Origin: CAKZNE01 sp002695025
Lineage (GTDB): Bacteria > Bacteroidota > Bacteroidia > Flavobacteriales > Schleiferiaceae
NCBI GenBank assembly: GCA_913043285.1
Contig: CAJWML010000021.1
Location: 1 to 64,000, forward strand
Reading direction: 5' to 3'
Length of the DNA stretch: 64,000 bases
Of the stretch, positions 1 to 9,556 are shown one piece after another. Below the pieces are notes generated by a model, which was not told where the DNA came from, did no database searches, and worked only from the letters and a program-made list of their open reading frames with translations. The position numbers and the translations under genes were made by a program. Numbering within the stretch: the stretch's first letter is position 1; each line of letters opens with the position of its first letter.

Positions 1-62
<62 letters not shown>

Positions 63-110
63 GAAAAGGGACGGCAAATGTAATAAAAAGAAGATTTAAC
101 CAACAAAAAT

Positions 111-2702
111 TTAATCGCCAATTTTTCTTTTTATTTCATTTAGCTTCATTAGCGCCTCTACGGGAGTCAAGGTGTTAATATCCAGGTTTTTAACATCCTC
201 CCTGATGGATTCCAGGATCGGATCATCCAGCTTAAAAAAACTAAGTTGCATTTCATCTCCGGCTGTAATCACCTTCTCTCCATCTTGCTTTCTACTGGCT
301 TCCAGCTTTTTAAGCATTTGATTAGCCCTGTTCACCACCAGGTTAGGCATACCCGCCATTTGCGCCACGTGGATACCAAAGCTGTGCTGGCTGCCACCTG
401 GCTTGAGCTTCCGCATAAAGATTATGGAATTATCCACTTCCTTTACGCTCACGTTATAATTACGGACGCGCTCAAAAATCTCTTCCATCTCATTCAGCTC
501 ATGATAGTGGGTAGCAAAGAGCGTTTTGGCCCGGCCAGGATGTTCATGAAGGAACTCAGCAATGGACCACGCAATGGAAATACCATCATAGGTACTGGTA
601 CCACGACCGATCTCATCCAACAGTACCAGGCTACGCTCCGAAAGGTTATTAAGGATGCTGGCAGTTTCATTCATCTCCACCATAAAAGTGGATTCTCCCT
701 GGCTGATATTATCCGATGCCCCAACTCTTACAAAGATCTTATCGATAATTCCCATCCGGGCCGCCTTGGCTGGCACATAACAACCTACCTGGGCCAGGAT
801 ACAGATGAGGGCTGTTTGCCGTAATAAAGCTGATTTACCGGACATATTAGGTCCAGTGATCATCAGTATTTGCTGTTCTTCACGATCCAGATGAATACTA
901 TTGCTGATATATTCCTCTCCCAGAGGTAATTTCCTTTCAATAACCGGGTGGCGCCCCTCCTCAATGTTTATGAGGTACGAATCATCTAATTGCGGGCGAT
1001 TATAGTTGTGCTGACGGGCCAATGAGGCAAAGGCGCTAAGGCAATCGATACCTGCCAAAACCTGGGCATTTTGCTGGATCAGGGCCAGGTATTCGGAACT
1101 ATATTCCACCAGGTCCTGGTATAGCTGTGACTCCAGTAAAAATATCTTGTCTTCTGCCCCTAGTATCTTGTGTTCGTATTCCTTTAACTCCTCGGTAATA
1201 TAACGTTCGGCATTAACCAGTGTCTGCTTTCGCACCCAGCTCTCCGGCACTTTGCCTTTGTGGGTATTGCGCACCTCCAGGTAATAACCGAACACATTGT
1301 TAAAAGCTATTTTCAGGCTGGGTATTCCTGTGCGCTCACCCTCACGTTGCTGTATGGCAAGCAGTTGATCCTTGCCGGAAGTCAACAATCCTCTCAGTTC
1401 ATCTAACTCTCCGGAAATTCCCTCTCTTATCACACGTCCTTTGCCGATCTGCACAGAAGGCTCTTCGCAAAGAGTTTGTCCAATACGTTCTATCAACTTT
1501 TCACAAGGGTTGATCTTATCCACCACCGAAGACAGTGCCGGGTATTTTTTCCCAGAACTTAGGTGTTTTATTTCATTGGCATAGGTGAGGGCCCGGTACA
1601 GGTGTTGTAACTCCTTGGGATTGATCTTGCGGGTGCTCAACTTGGCTACCAGACGCTCCAGGTCGTATATATTTTCAAGTCGCTCGGCAACATTCACGGC
1701 AAGCTCAGGATGTTTCAGGAACTCTTCCACACCATCCTGACGCTCTTTGATCCTGCTTACTGACTTAAGCGGCATAACCAGCCACCTCTTTAAAAGACGC
1801 CCACCCATAGGTGAATGGGTATGATCGATCACATCAAAGAGCGAAGTTCCGTCAGCCGAGTAACTATTGAATATTTCCAGGTTGCGCACCGTAAATTTGT
1901 CCATCCACACAAACTCATCACGATCAATGCGACTGATATGAGTAATATGGGCCAGGCGATTGTTCTGCGTTTCCCGCAGGTAATGAAAGACTGCCCCGGC
2001 CGCAATGATTCCCTGGTTCATTCCCTGAACTCCGAAACCTTTTAGATTCTGGGTCTTGAAATGATCACGCAGCAGCTCTTCGGCAAAATCCAGCTTATAT
2101 ACCCAATCGTCCAGTGAAAAGCTGTAATAGCTATTACCGAACAAGCTTTCAAATTCCTTGCGTGAAGATTTGGAAAACAATATCTCACTAGGCCTGAGAC
2201 TTTGCAACAGTTTATCAATATAATCCGTGTTGCCTTCAGCCAGAAGAAATTCACCGGTAGATATATCACAAAAACTCACCCCGTGTCGGTCTTCACCCAG
2301 GCATACGGCACAAAGGAAGTTATTGGACTTAGCCTGTAGCACCTGGTCATTGGTAGTAACACCCGGGGTTACCAATTCCGTAACGCCCCGCTTTACGATC
2401 TTTTTAGTGGCCTTTGGATCTTCCAATTGATCACAAATAGCCACCCGCTGACCAGCCCTTACCAGCTTTGGAAGGTAGGTGTCCAACGAATGGTGCGGGA
2501 AACCAGCCAACTCAATGTGTGAAGCTGAACCGTTAGCCCTTTTGGTAAGTACAATACCCAGTATCTTACTGGCTTTAACGGCATCCTCCCCAAAGGTTTC
2601 ATAAAAATCCCCTACTCGGAATAACAGCAACGCATCCGGATACCTGGACTTGATCTGGTTGTACTGCTTCATTAAAGGGGTTTCGGAGCTTTTTTTAGCC
2701 AA
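111..2702 (-). CDS. mutS: DNA mismatch repair ATPase MutS
   Basis: Recognises mismatches and small loops and recruits MutL. The 863-residue protein is full length for bacterial MutS1. The mismatch-contacting Phe-x-Glu motif is seen as GDFYETF (F33, E35). The C-terminal ABC-type ATPase has Walker A TGPNMSGKS, Walker B VLLDEIGRG with GTSTYDG, and THYHEL. The start is a TTG at 2702: a TGA stop lies two codons upstream in frame, and the nearby ATG at about 2708 is out of frame. The residues after TTG (AKKSSETPLMKQY) look like a normal MutS N-terminus. The first internal ATG (at about 2672) would remove ten residues. It is divergent from the methylase gene at 2748. Confidence 0.97.
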   Translation of the reverse strand: MAKKSSETPLMKQYNQIKSRYPDALLLFRVGDFYETFGEDAVKASKILGIVLTKRANGSASHIELAGFPHHSLDTYLPKLVRAGQRVAICDQLEDPKATKKIVKRGVTELVTPGVTTNDQVLQAKSNNFLCAVCLGEDRHGVSFCDISTGEFLLAEGNTDYIDKLLQSLRPSEILFSKSSRKEFESLFGNSYYSFSLDDWVYKLDFAEELLRDHFKTQNLKGFGVQGMNQGIIAAGAVFHYLRETQNNRLAHITHISRIDRDEFVWMDKFTVRNLEIFNSYSADGTSLFDVIDHTHSPMGGRLLKRWLVMPLKSVSRIKERQDGVEEFLKHPELAVNVAERLENIYDLERLVAKLSTRKINPKELQHLYRALTYANEIKHLSSGKKYPALSSVVDKINPCEKLIERIGQTLCEEPSVQIGKGRVIREGISGELDELRGLLTSGKDQLLAIQQREGERTGIPSLKIAFNNVFGYYLEVRNTHKGKVPESWVRKQTLVNAERYITEELKEYEHKILGAEDKIFLLESQLYQDLVEYSSEYLALIQQNAQVLAGIDCLSAFASLARQHNYNRPQLDDSYLINIEEGRHPVIERKLPLGEEYISNSIHLDREEQQILMITGPNMSGKSALLRQTALICILAQVGCYVPAKAARMGIIDKIFVRVGASDNISQGESTFMVEMNETASILNNLSERSLVLLDEIGRGTSTYDGISIAWSIAEFLHEHPGRAKTLFATHYHELNEMEEIFERVRNYNVSVKEVDNSIIFMRKLKPGGSQHSFGIHVAQMAGMPNLVVNRANQMLKKLEASRKQDGEKVITAGDEMQLSFFKLDDPILESIREDVKNLDINTLTPVEALMKLNEIKRKIGD

Positions 2703-2711
2703 AATTCATTC

Positions 2712-2719
2712 TATTTTTG
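2712..2719 (+). promoter_or_regulatory. Bacteroidetes -7 element for the methylase gene
   Basis: TATTTTTG fits the Bacteroidetes TAnnTTTG box and lies 28 nt before the ATG at 2748. No convincing TTTG -33 box is seen at the expected distance. Confidence 0.4.
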
Positions 2720-2747
2720 AGGAGTCCGCTAAGATAAAAAAGAGCTT

Positions 2748-3278
2748 ATGAGAAAGTTAAGGATGCACGAATTAAATAGGTTGTCGATTGAAGAGTTCCG
2801 GCAAAGTGAAAAGCATCCTATAGTAGTGGTGCTGGACAATGTTCGTAGCGTATTGAACGTAGGCTCGGTTTTCAGGACCTGTGATGCCTTTAAAATTGAG
2901 CATCTTTGGCTTTGTGGGGTAACACCCACTCCCGAGCTGCGGGAAATGCGCAAAACGGCTCTGGGAGGTACGGAGTCCGTAAACTGGACCTATACTAAAG
3001 ACACTATGGAGGTCATCCTTAGGTTAAAAAAAGAAGGGTATTCCATTGCCGGGGTAGAGCAAACCACAGGGTCCATAAGTCTTGAGAAAACCACATTTGA
3101 CAAGAAGCCCACTGCGCTGGTGTTTGGGAACGAGGTAAAAGGTGTACAGTCCGAAATACTCCCATACTGCGATCAACTGATAGAGATACCCCAGTTTGGC
3201 ACCAAGCACTCCTTGAATATATCGGTAAGTGCAGGCATTGTTCTTTGGAAAGCCGTAGAACCTTACCTCCGTAAATAA
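2748..3278 (+). CDS. SPOUT-family (TrmH/SpoU) RNA 2'-O-methyltransferase
   Basis: Predicted S-adenosylmethionine-dependent 2'-O-methyltransferase acting on tRNA or rRNA. The three SpoU motifs are visible: motif 1 as NVGSVFRT, motif 2 as FGNEVKGV, and motif 3 as SLNISVSAGIVLW, which together form the knotted cofactor site. At 176 residues it is a minimal catalytic domain without an N-terminal RNA-binding extension, as in small TrmH-like enzymes. The exact nucleoside cannot be assigned from sequence. It is transcribed away from mutS and faces the OmpA-type gene, from which a shared hairpin separates it. Confidence 0.88.
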   Translation: MRKLRMHELNRLSIEEFRQSEKHPIVVVLDNVRSVLNVGSVFRTCDAFKIEHLWLCGVTPTPELREMRKTALGGTESVNWTYTKDTMEVILRLKKEGYSIAGVEQTTGSISLEKTTFDKKPTALVFGNEVKGVQSEILPYCDQLIEIPQFGTKHSLNISVSAGIVLWKAVEPYLRK

Positions 3279-3280
3279 AA

Positions 3281-3310
3281 AAATGCTCCCCGCATAAGCG
3301 AGGAGCATTT
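3281..3310. terminator. Bidirectional intrinsic terminator
   Basis: AAATGCTCC and GGAGCATTT pair around CCGCATAAGCGA, where a CGC/GCG extension is also possible. Runs of A upstream and T-rich sequence downstream suit both convergent genes (ends at 3278 and 3335). Confidence 0.75.
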
Positions 3311-3334
3311 CATTATGTAGTTACCTAATTTTTA

Positions 3335-4768
3335 TTATTGTACTACAAAATCCACCCTGCGGTTAACATCGTAACGACTGTTAGCCAGTGGGTCACCTTC
3401 TCCGGCAGATTCAGTAGTGAACCTACCTTCATCGATTCCGTAAACCTGAACCAGTTGCTTAACAACGGCTTCAGCACGTCTCTTAGAAAGGTTTTTGTTG
3501 TATTCTTCAGAACCTCTGCTGTCAGCATGACCAACAACTCTAACTTTTACATTAGGATTGTTTTTCATAGCAATAGCAGTGGTAGCTAAACGGTCATGGT
3601 TAGCTGCAGTAACAGTAGCGCTGTTGAAAGCAAAGTATACAGGAGGAAGGAAAGCTCCACCTACACCACCACCGCTGGGGATAGTTTTACCCTGGAAGTT
3701 AACCAAAGCACCTTTAGCAGTGTTGGGTTCTTTATCCATGTAATCGGCTACACCATCACCGTCAGAGTCAACGGCACGTCCGTTAGCATCAACTTTTGCA
3801 CCCTTAGCAGTAAAAGGATCTTCATCCATATAATCAGGAATTCCATCCTGGTCTACGTCAGTAGCTTTACCGCTACCGTCTACAGTTACACCTTCAGGAG
3901 TATTGTTTTCTTTATCAAAGAAGTTGTTTACACCGTCCTTATCATCATCGGTAGTAAGCTGGTCAAAGTTATTCTTAACTTCTTCGATCTCAGCGAACAT
4001 GTTGTCAAGTGGGTTAGAATAAACCACAGACTTTTTGTCTTTATCACCGAAGTTATAGGTAAGACCTACACCAACAAATCCAAATGCATCAGTAGTATTA
4101 CCCACTTGGAAAGCATCGGGGAAATCTTCGGTCATGAAAGTTTGCTTATACAGCACGTCAAGATCAAGACCGTTAGTTAAACGGTACTTATAATTCAACT
4201 GAATGGGAATAGTAGCCTGTAGCGCACGAGGGTTATCGTTAGCGTCTTCGTCAGCACGACCGGCAAAGTCTGTTCTACCTACAATAGCAATAGTATCACC
4301 GTTAGGGTTAAAACCGGTAGAAGCAATACTGGCGATACCAGCACCTACTGAAAACAGCAGGGCGCTTCTGCGATCGTGTACTTTACCTTGGAGAACCCAG
4401 TTGCTCAGGTTAAAAACGATTGACAGGTCTCCGTCAAAATAGTTTCCTTCGAAGTAACCATCATTACCACGAGAACCGGAAGTTGAATGATAACCTGCAG
4501 ATCCGGAAACACCGATAGTAGGATTGAAAAACTTGGTAAGATGACCTCTTACTCCAAGTTCAAAACCACCTACACCGCTGGGAACAAAATCTTCTTTATC
4601 AGGGCTGAAGCTGATAGCATCTCCCAAGCTTAAGGTTGTTCCAACCTGTGCACCAATTGACCAGCTACGATAATTTTCAACGTGAGCCTTGGTCCTGACT
4701 TCCGTGTCTTGAGCGTTAGCGCCTATCACTCCGATAGCCATCAATAAAAGTAAACTGTACTTTTTCAT
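3335..4768 (-). CDS. OmpA-family outer-membrane protein with calcium-type repeats
   Basis: Predicted outer-membrane barrel anchored to peptidoglycan. Signal peptide MKKYSLLLLMAIGVIGANAQ comes first. Residues about 30-260 alternate like a small beta-barrel. Next are three or four thrombospondin-type-3-like Asp-rich repeats (such as DQDGIPDYMDEDPF and DSDGDGVADYMD), expected to bind Ca2+. The last 110 or so residues are an OmpA/MotB domain with VVGHADSRGSEEYN, LSKRRAEAV and the NRRVDF end. This order is standard for Bacteroidetes OmpA homologues. It has its own promoter and a terminator, so it is probably monocistronic and highly expressed. Confidence 0.92.
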   Translation of the reverse strand: MKKYSLLLLMAIGVIGANAQDTEVRTKAHVENYRSWSIGAQVGTTLSLGDAISFSPDKEDFVPSGVGGFELGVRGHLTKFFNPTIGVSGSAGYHSTSGSRGNDGYFEGNYFDGDLSIVFNLSNWVLQGKVHDRRSALLFSVGAGIASIASTGFNPNGDTIAIVGRTDFAGRADEDANDNPRALQATIPIQLNYKYRLTNGLDLDVLYKQTFMTEDFPDAFQVGNTTDAFGFVGVGLTYNFGDKDKKSVVYSNPLDNMFAEIEEVKNNFDQLTTDDDKDGVNNFFDKENNTPEGVTVDGSGKATDVDQDGIPDYMDEDPFTAKGAKVDANGRAVDSDGDGVADYMDKEPNTAKGALVNFQGKTIPSGGGVGGAFLPPVYFAFNSATVTAANHDRLATTAIAMKNNPNVKVRVVGHADSRGSEEYNKNLSKRRAEAVVKQLVQVYGIDEGRFTTESAGEGDPLANSRYDVNRRVDFVVQ

Positions 4769-4839
4769 AAATTAAATTTTTAGGTAACTAATTTGGTCTA
4801 ATAAATTCAGTGTAAGAGCTTTCTGCAAGCTCTAGTGGG

Positions 4840-4868
4840 CAAAAATAACAATTCATTCTTTTTGCAAA
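4840..4868 (-). promoter_or_regulatory. Promoter of the OmpA-type gene
   Basis: On the minus strand TTTG (4868-4865) is followed after 17 nt by TATTTTTG (4847-4840), close to the Bacteroidetes -33/-7 consensus. The predicted leader to the ATG at 4768 is about 65 nt. Confidence 0.6.
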
Positions 4869-4922
4869 ACATTATTCAAGACAAAGTTTATTAAGAAATT
4901 GTTTACAGTGAGCTAATTTTTT

Positions 4923-5531
4923 TCACTGAATGGCTTGAAAAATAAGTTCTTGCACAACTTCAAGGTCAGCTTTCCCTGAAACAAAGTCCATATCCTCAGC
5001 ATTGACTACCAGCAACTTATGACTCCCCAAGTCTTTAAGGATATTTTGATACCCATCATGCACATCTTTCAGGTATTCATGGGCTATATTTTGCTCGTAA
5101 GCCCTTCCACGGTGGGTGATATTCTCCCTCACGGCAGACAAAGAGCGATTAATATATACCACCAGGTCTGGCTTGGGAAGCTGACGTTCTACCATAGCAA
5201 AGAAATCACGGTATAAACGGTATTCCACATCCTGAAGATTTACCCGCGCAAAAACCAGGCTTTTCATCAAGGTATAATCTGATATGACCAAAGGCTGGAA
5301 TATATCCTGATAGCCTAGCTTTTCTTTTAGCTGATGGTACCTCTCAGCCAGAAACGACATTTCAAGCGGAAAGGAATACCGGGCCGGCTCCTCGTAGAAA
5401 CGAGCAAGAAAGGGATTATCTTCAAACTCCTCCAGGATAAGACGAGCATTCATACTACTGGCCAACAGTTTGGCAAGGGTGGTCTTTCCGGCACCAATAT
5501 TCCCTTCAATACAAATATACGCTGGGTTCAT
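4923..5531 (-). CDS. Deoxynucleoside kinase-like protein (paralogue 1)
   Basis: Family enzymes phosphorylate deoxynucleosides in the salvage pathway. A P-loop GNIGAGKTT is at residues 10-18, followed by the family EEFEDNPFL block; 202 residues is the usual length. At the place where the family, and the second kinase in this window at 12786, have a D-R-[ST] catalytic/substrate motif, this protein reads ISDYTLMKSLVFA, so the Arg is replaced by Tyr. The C-terminal lid has an Arg-containing segment (HRGRAYEQNI). It overlaps folK by 4 nt, so the two are co-translated. Substrate unknown. Confidence 0.85.
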   Translation of the reverse strand: MNPAYICIEGNIGAGKTTLAKLLASSMNARLILEEFEDNPFLARFYEEPARYSFPLEMSFLAERYHQLKEKLGYQDIFQPLVISDYTLMKSLVFARVNLQDVEYRLYRDFFAMVERQLPKPDLVVYINRSLSAVRENITHRGRAYEQNIAHEYLKDVHDGYQNILKDLGSHKLLVVNAEDMDFVSGKADLEVVQELIFQAIQ

Positions 5532-6034
5532 ATCCTGCTTACCTCTGATGGATCGTTCAACCCTTTTTTCAATTCGGCTATACTTTTATGAAACACAGGA
5601 TGTATGTAATCCGGCATCAGTTCATAAAGCGGCTCCAGGGCAAATTTTCGTTCATGAAGTCTCGGATGGGGAATAACCAACAAAGGGCTGTCAATAATAA
5701 GATCATCCGCAAAAAGAATGTCTATATCAATAGTTCGTGAAGTATAAACACCGCCAGCAGACTTTCTTTCCCTACCATGACTTTTCTCGATCTCAAGCAG
5801 TTTTGTCAAAAGCTCATTGGGTGACAGGGAAGTGGTCAGGACCACTAATTGATTTATAAAATCAGGAGCCCCGGTCATTCCCCAGGCTTCCGAACGGTAA
5901 AGGGCACTTTGCTTTACAACATCACCGCTTTTTTTCAGTTCATGGATAGCATCTGCAAAAGTTTGCTGTATGTTACCCATATTACCTCCTAATAAGAGAA
6001 CATATCTTAATCTTTTATCCTCTACTCCCTTCAC
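5528..6034 (-). CDS. folK: 2-amino-4-hydroxy-6-hydroxymethyldihydropteridine pyrophosphokinase
   Basis: Transfers pyrophosphate from ATP to 6-hydroxymethyl-7,8-dihydropterin in folate synthesis. The N-terminal LLLGGNMGN, the YRSEAWGMTGAPDFINQ region and the catalytic RTIDIDILF plus IPHPRLHERKFAL signatures are all present in a 168-residue protein, the normal monofunctional length. The first few residues (MKGVEDKRLR) may be slightly over-extended. It is first in a two-gene unit with the kinase-like gene (ATGA overlap at 5528-5531). It is divergent from sppA, with 58 nt between the two starts. Confidence 0.94.
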   Translation of the reverse strand: MKGVEDKRLRYVLLLGGNMGNIQQTFADAIHELKKSGDVVKQSALYRSEAWGMTGAPDFINQLVVLTTSLSPNELLTKLLEIEKSHGRERKSAGGVYTSRTIDIDILFADDLIIDSPLLVIPHPRLHERKFALEPLYELMPDYIHPVFHKSIAELKKGLNDPSEVSRI

Positions 6035-6092
6035 TTTTCTTTTTTAATATTGCCGTAGATAAAGGGCAAAACTAATCTTTACCTCAGGACTT

Positions 6093-7859
6093 ATGAAGAC
6101 ATTTTTAAAAATGCTGCTGGCAACTATTGTAGGTGGATTTCTCCTACTATTTATATTATTTATTGTGTTGGCCGGCATTGCCTCCATGGCGGAGCCTAAA
6201 ATTGTGGTTAAGGATAATTCCATCCTTCGGTTAGACATCAACTCCGTTATACATGACCGGGCAGACAATAATCCGTTGGCGTCATTTGATCCATTTACCG
6301 GTGCCTCTGAACAACCTTTGGGGCTCAACGAGATCCTGGCATCGCTTAAAAGTGCCAAGGATGATCCTAAAATAATAGGCGTATACCTGGACGGTGGGAT
6401 ACCCCTTACCGGAAACGCTACCTTAAAGGAAATAAGAGATGGCCTGCTGGACTTCAGGCAGAGTGGCAAATTTGTATACCACTACAGTGAGATACTCACC
6501 CAAAAAGGCTATTACCTGGCTTCAGCAGCAGACTCTGTATTGTTGAACCCTGAAGGCTTTTTTGAATGGAAAGGCCTTAGCGCCAGCATCACTTACCTTA
6601 AGGAGGCTATGGACAAACTAGGGTTGAAGCCTGAGGTATTGAGAGCTACCGGGAATAAATTCAAAAGTGCCGTGGAGCCTTACATACGACAGGATATGAG
6701 CGAGGAAAACCGCATGCAATTGAGTGCTCTGCTCAACTCTGTATGGTCAGACTATACCAGTGACATATCTGCCAGCCGTAACCTTAGTACCGAAAAGCTG
6801 GACCAGATGGCTAATGAACATGCCATTATTGATCCTAAGCCGGCCGCAGAAAATGGTCTTATCCATGCTACCGTATATGAAGACGAGATCATGCGGGTGC
6901 TTATGGATAAGAGCGGTACAGACAAGGTGGAAGATATTCCCTTTATTGGTATTCATGCCTACGCACAGTCTGCCAACCTCAGCAATGATGCTGGTTACAA
7001 TGCAGATCGTATTGCGGTAGTAATTGCCCAGGGCGACATTGTAAGCGGGATGGGAAACGAATACAGCATTGGCAGTGAGCGTATTGCCGAGGCTCTCCGT
7101 AAGGTCCGCACCAATGACAAGGTAAAGGCCGTTGTTTTAAGAGTAAACAGCCCCGGGGGTAGTGCACTGGCTTCGGAAGTGATCTGGCGCGAGGTGGATC
7201 TTTTACGCAAGGTAAAGCCGGTAGTAGCCTCTATGGGTGATCTGGCAGCCAGCGGTGGATATTATATCTCCTGCTTTGCAGATACCATTATTGCCCAACC
7301 CAATACCATTACGGGTAGTATTGGGGCTTTCGGACTGTTCTTTACCGGACAGGAATTGCTTAATGACAAATTGGGTGTCAATATTGAAACCGTTCCCACT
7401 CATCAGTATTCCGACCTGGGAACTTTTGACCGGGCATTGAGTGAAGGCGAAAGAGCCTTGCTGATCGCTTCAGTGGATAAAATCTACCAAACCTTTAAGG
7501 AAAGAGTAGCCGAAGGCCGGGGGCTGGATGTGGCATTTGTGGACAGTATTGGCCAGGGACGTGTATGGTCTGGCAGAGATGCCCTGGACCTGGGGCTGGT
7601 AGACATGCTGGGCGGGTTAGATACCGCCATATCCGTAGCACGAAAAATGGCCGGCATAGAAGGTGAATACCGCGTGGTAGAATATCCTGAACTGGAGGAT
7701 CCTATTATGCGACTACTGAAAGACATCACCGGTAATTATGAAGAACGCGCTATACGTTCCAGGTTGGGTGAACTGGCGCGCTATTTTGACCTGGCGCAAA
7801 AGGCTCAGCAAATGCAAGGGCTTCAAACGCGTCTTTCCTATGACATTCAAATTGATTAA
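6093..7859 (+). CDS. sppA: Signal peptide peptidase SppA, 67-kDa type
   Basis: Membrane-bound Ser/Lys protease that degrades cleaved signal peptides on the outer face of the inner membrane. One N-terminal transmembrane helix (about residues 5-30) precedes two tandem ClpP-like domains, 588 residues in total, as in E. coli SppA. The general base is expected at K191 in FKSAVEPYIR, and the nucleophile at S387 in MGDLAASGGYYIS. The domain duplication places Lys in the N half and Ser in the C half, as the family requires. Its stop is 5 nt before the queuosine transporter start, suggesting one transcript with the next two genes. Confidence 0.94.
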   Translation: MKTFLKMLLATIVGGFLLLFILFIVLAGIASMAEPKIVVKDNSILRLDINSVIHDRADNNPLASFDPFTGASEQPLGLNEILASLKSAKDDPKIIGVYLDGGIPLTGNATLKEIRDGLLDFRQSGKFVYHYSEILTQKGYYLASAADSVLLNPEGFFEWKGLSASITYLKEAMDKLGLKPEVLRATGNKFKSAVEPYIRQDMSEENRMQLSALLNSVWSDYTSDISASRNLSTEKLDQMANEHAIIDPKPAAENGLIHATVYEDEIMRVLMDKSGTDKVEDIPFIGIHAYAQSANLSNDAGYNADRIAVVIAQGDIVSGMGNEYSIGSERIAEALRKVRTNDKVKAVVLRVNSPGGSALASEVIWREVDLLRKVKPVVASMGDLAASGGYYISCFADTIIAQPNTITGSIGAFGLFFTGQELLNDKLGVNIETVPTHQYSDLGTFDRALSEGERALLIASVDKIYQTFKERVAEGRGLDVAFVDSIGQGRVWSGRDALDLGLVDMLGGLDTAISVARKMAGIEGEYRVVEYPELEDPIMRLLKDITGNYEERAIRSRLGELARYFDLAQKAQQMQGLQTRLSYDIQID

Positions 7860-7864
7860 TCCTA

Positions 7865-8563
7865 TTGGACAAGCCTGAGGATGCTATAAGGGTACAAGAT
7901 CGCCAGGGACTTTTCCTGTACATAGTTTTGGGTGCTCTTTTTGTAGCTGCCCTGGTTACCTGTAACCTGGTGGCCAACAAATTCATTTCGGTTAATCTGG
8001 GCTTTGCAGAATTCCAGATATCTGCGGGCGTACTTCCCTACCCGCTTACTTTTCTCATCACCGACATATTGAGTGAAGTATATGGCCGGAAGAGAACCAA
8101 CGCCATTGTATTCAGTGGTTTTTTTGCCTCCTTGCTGGTGCTGGGCATCCTGTATGCCGGCAGCGCCTTTCCGGCACTGGAACAAAGCCCCGTAAACGAT
8201 ACCCAGTATGATTCCGTATTTCGCAATTCATGGCGGGTAATCGGGGCTTCCATGATAGCTTACCTCGTAGCCCAGTTTGTTGATGTCCGCGTATTCCACT
8301 TCTGGAAGGATCTCACTAAGGGAAAACACTTATGGCTGCGTAATAACTTTTCCACCATTTTTTCCCAATTCCTGGATACAATACTCGTTACCACGGTAAT
8401 CTTTGCCGGCCGTGAATCCTTTGACTTTATAGCTGGTTTGGTGTGGGATGGCTGGTTATTTAAGGTTACTTGTGCACTGGCTGATACGGTTCTGATCTAT
8501 TTGGCCATCTTTGCTATCCGGAATTACTTTAAACTGGGGAGGGGAGAAGAGATCAAACTGTGA
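7865..8563 (+). CDS. Queuosine precursor (VUT/YhhQ family) transporter
   Basis: Predicted inner-membrane importer of queuosine precursors. The 232-residue protein has about six hydrophobic helices and the family block LTFLITDILSEVYGRK in helix 2-3, with VAQFVDVRVFHFWK and SQFLDTILVT further on. The start is a TTG at 7865, five bases after the sppA stop; no upstream ATG is possible without entering sppA. The flippase-like gene follows 6 nt later. No preQ1 riboswitch-like element was seen, which fits a position inside an operon. Confidence 0.87.
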   Translation: MDKPEDAIRVQDRQGLFLYIVLGALFVAALVTCNLVANKFISVNLGFAEFQISAGVLPYPLTFLITDILSEVYGRKRTNAIVFSGFFASLLVLGILYAGSAFPALEQSPVNDTQYDSVFRNSWRVIGASMIAYLVAQFVDVRVFHFWKDLTKGKHLWLRNNFSTIFSQFLDTILVTTVIFAGRESFDFIAGLVWDGWLFKVTCALADTVLIYLAIFAIRNYFKLGRGEEIKL

Positions 8564-8569
8564 AAATAA

Positions 8570-9556
8570 ATGGGTAAAAAGTGGGTCCAACGAACAATCA
8601 GCCTGGTAGTAAAGGTTGCCCTGCTGGCAGTTGCCCTGGTGTTCCTTTTCAAAAGGTTTGACCTTGAAGCCCTGCTTCAGGCCTTTCAAAAACCACTTTA
8701 CCACCCGTGGCTTATTGGGACTTCCTTTGTAGTACTATGGGTAATCAACATTTATATTGATGCCCTCTTCTGGACCCGTGTACACAGTATGCTGGAAAAC
8801 GTTCAGGTTATACGCGGCCTCAAGATCAACCTCATTTGTTATACCCTTTCCTTTATCACACCAGCCAACAGTGGCGAGTGGGCCGGCCGTTATGTGATGA
8901 TGAGCGAACAACAGAATCGTAAAAAATCGTTCTTCCTCAATTTCTGGATGCACCTTCCCCGCCTCTTTTCCAAACTGCTTATTGCCGGCATGGCCAGTGG
9001 TGCCCTACTCTATTTAATGGGACTGCTAGCTGCGGATCGGGCGTTCTTCCTAAGCCTGGGTTTTACCATTGTAATCATGACCATATATCTCCTGTTCAAA
9101 CGCTTACAACGCTGGCTTCACCTTAGGAATATTGGAAGGTTTAAACTGGAGAACTATATGCTGAAAGGCAGACCGGGCATGAGAGAAAAGCTCCTGTTCC
9201 TATGGCTTGCCATAGGAAAATTCCTTACTTACAATCTGCAGTTTGCGTTGGTGATACTCCTGTTTTCACCGGAAGGCTTACCGGCCGTATTCTGGTTTGC
9301 CGTGCCGGTATATTACCTGATAAGTTCACTATTACCTTCTATAGCAATAGCCGATTTTGTTTTGAAAAGCGCCATAGCGGTTTGGGTATTCCAACCTATC
9401 TGGAACAATGAAGCACTACTGGTATTGGCCAGTCTAACAATCTGGTTCTTTAACGTGGTGATCCCCTCTTTTATCGGCCTGTACGTGATTATGAAGACTA
9501 ATCTCTTCCGATCCTTCAAAAAGAAATTTTCACGCGGTATCCTGAGTGGCCTCTGA
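8570..9556 (+). CDS. Polytopic membrane protein, LPG-synthase/flippase-like (UPF0104 type)
   Basis: The 328-residue protein has about eight hydrophobic helices and the feel of the lysylphosphatidylglycerol-synthase transmembrane region (AglD/UPF0104): TPANSGEWAGRYVMM after helix 3, and a C-terminal half with YLISSLLPSIAIADFVLKSA. These proteins are thought to act on lipid or lipid-linked substrates, but no reaction can be assigned. No catalytic GNAT-like LPG synthase domain is attached. Its last 41 nt overlap the 3' end of the opposing DUF2797 gene. Confidence 0.65.
   Translation: MGKKWVQRTISLVVKVALLAVALVFLFKRFDLEALLQAFQKPLYHPWLIGTSFVVLWVINIYIDALFWTRVHSMLENVQVIRGLKINLICYTLSFITPANSGEWAGRYVMMSEQQNRKKSFFLNFWMHLPRLFSKLLIAGMASGALLYLMGLLAADRAFFLSLGFTIVIMTIYLLFKRLQRWLHLRNIGRFKLENYMLKGRPGMREKLLFLWLAIGKFLTYNLQFALVILLFSPEGLPAVFWFAVPVYYLISSLLPSIAIADFVLKSAIAVWVFQPIWNNEALLVLASLTIWFFNVVIPSFIGLYVIMKTNLFRSFKKKFSRGILSGL

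Noticed and set aside
3596..4180. A 194-codon plus-strand frame opposite the OmpA-type gene
   Set aside because: It lies entirely antisense to a clear OmpA gene with signal peptide and C-terminal domain. The product has no family resemblance.
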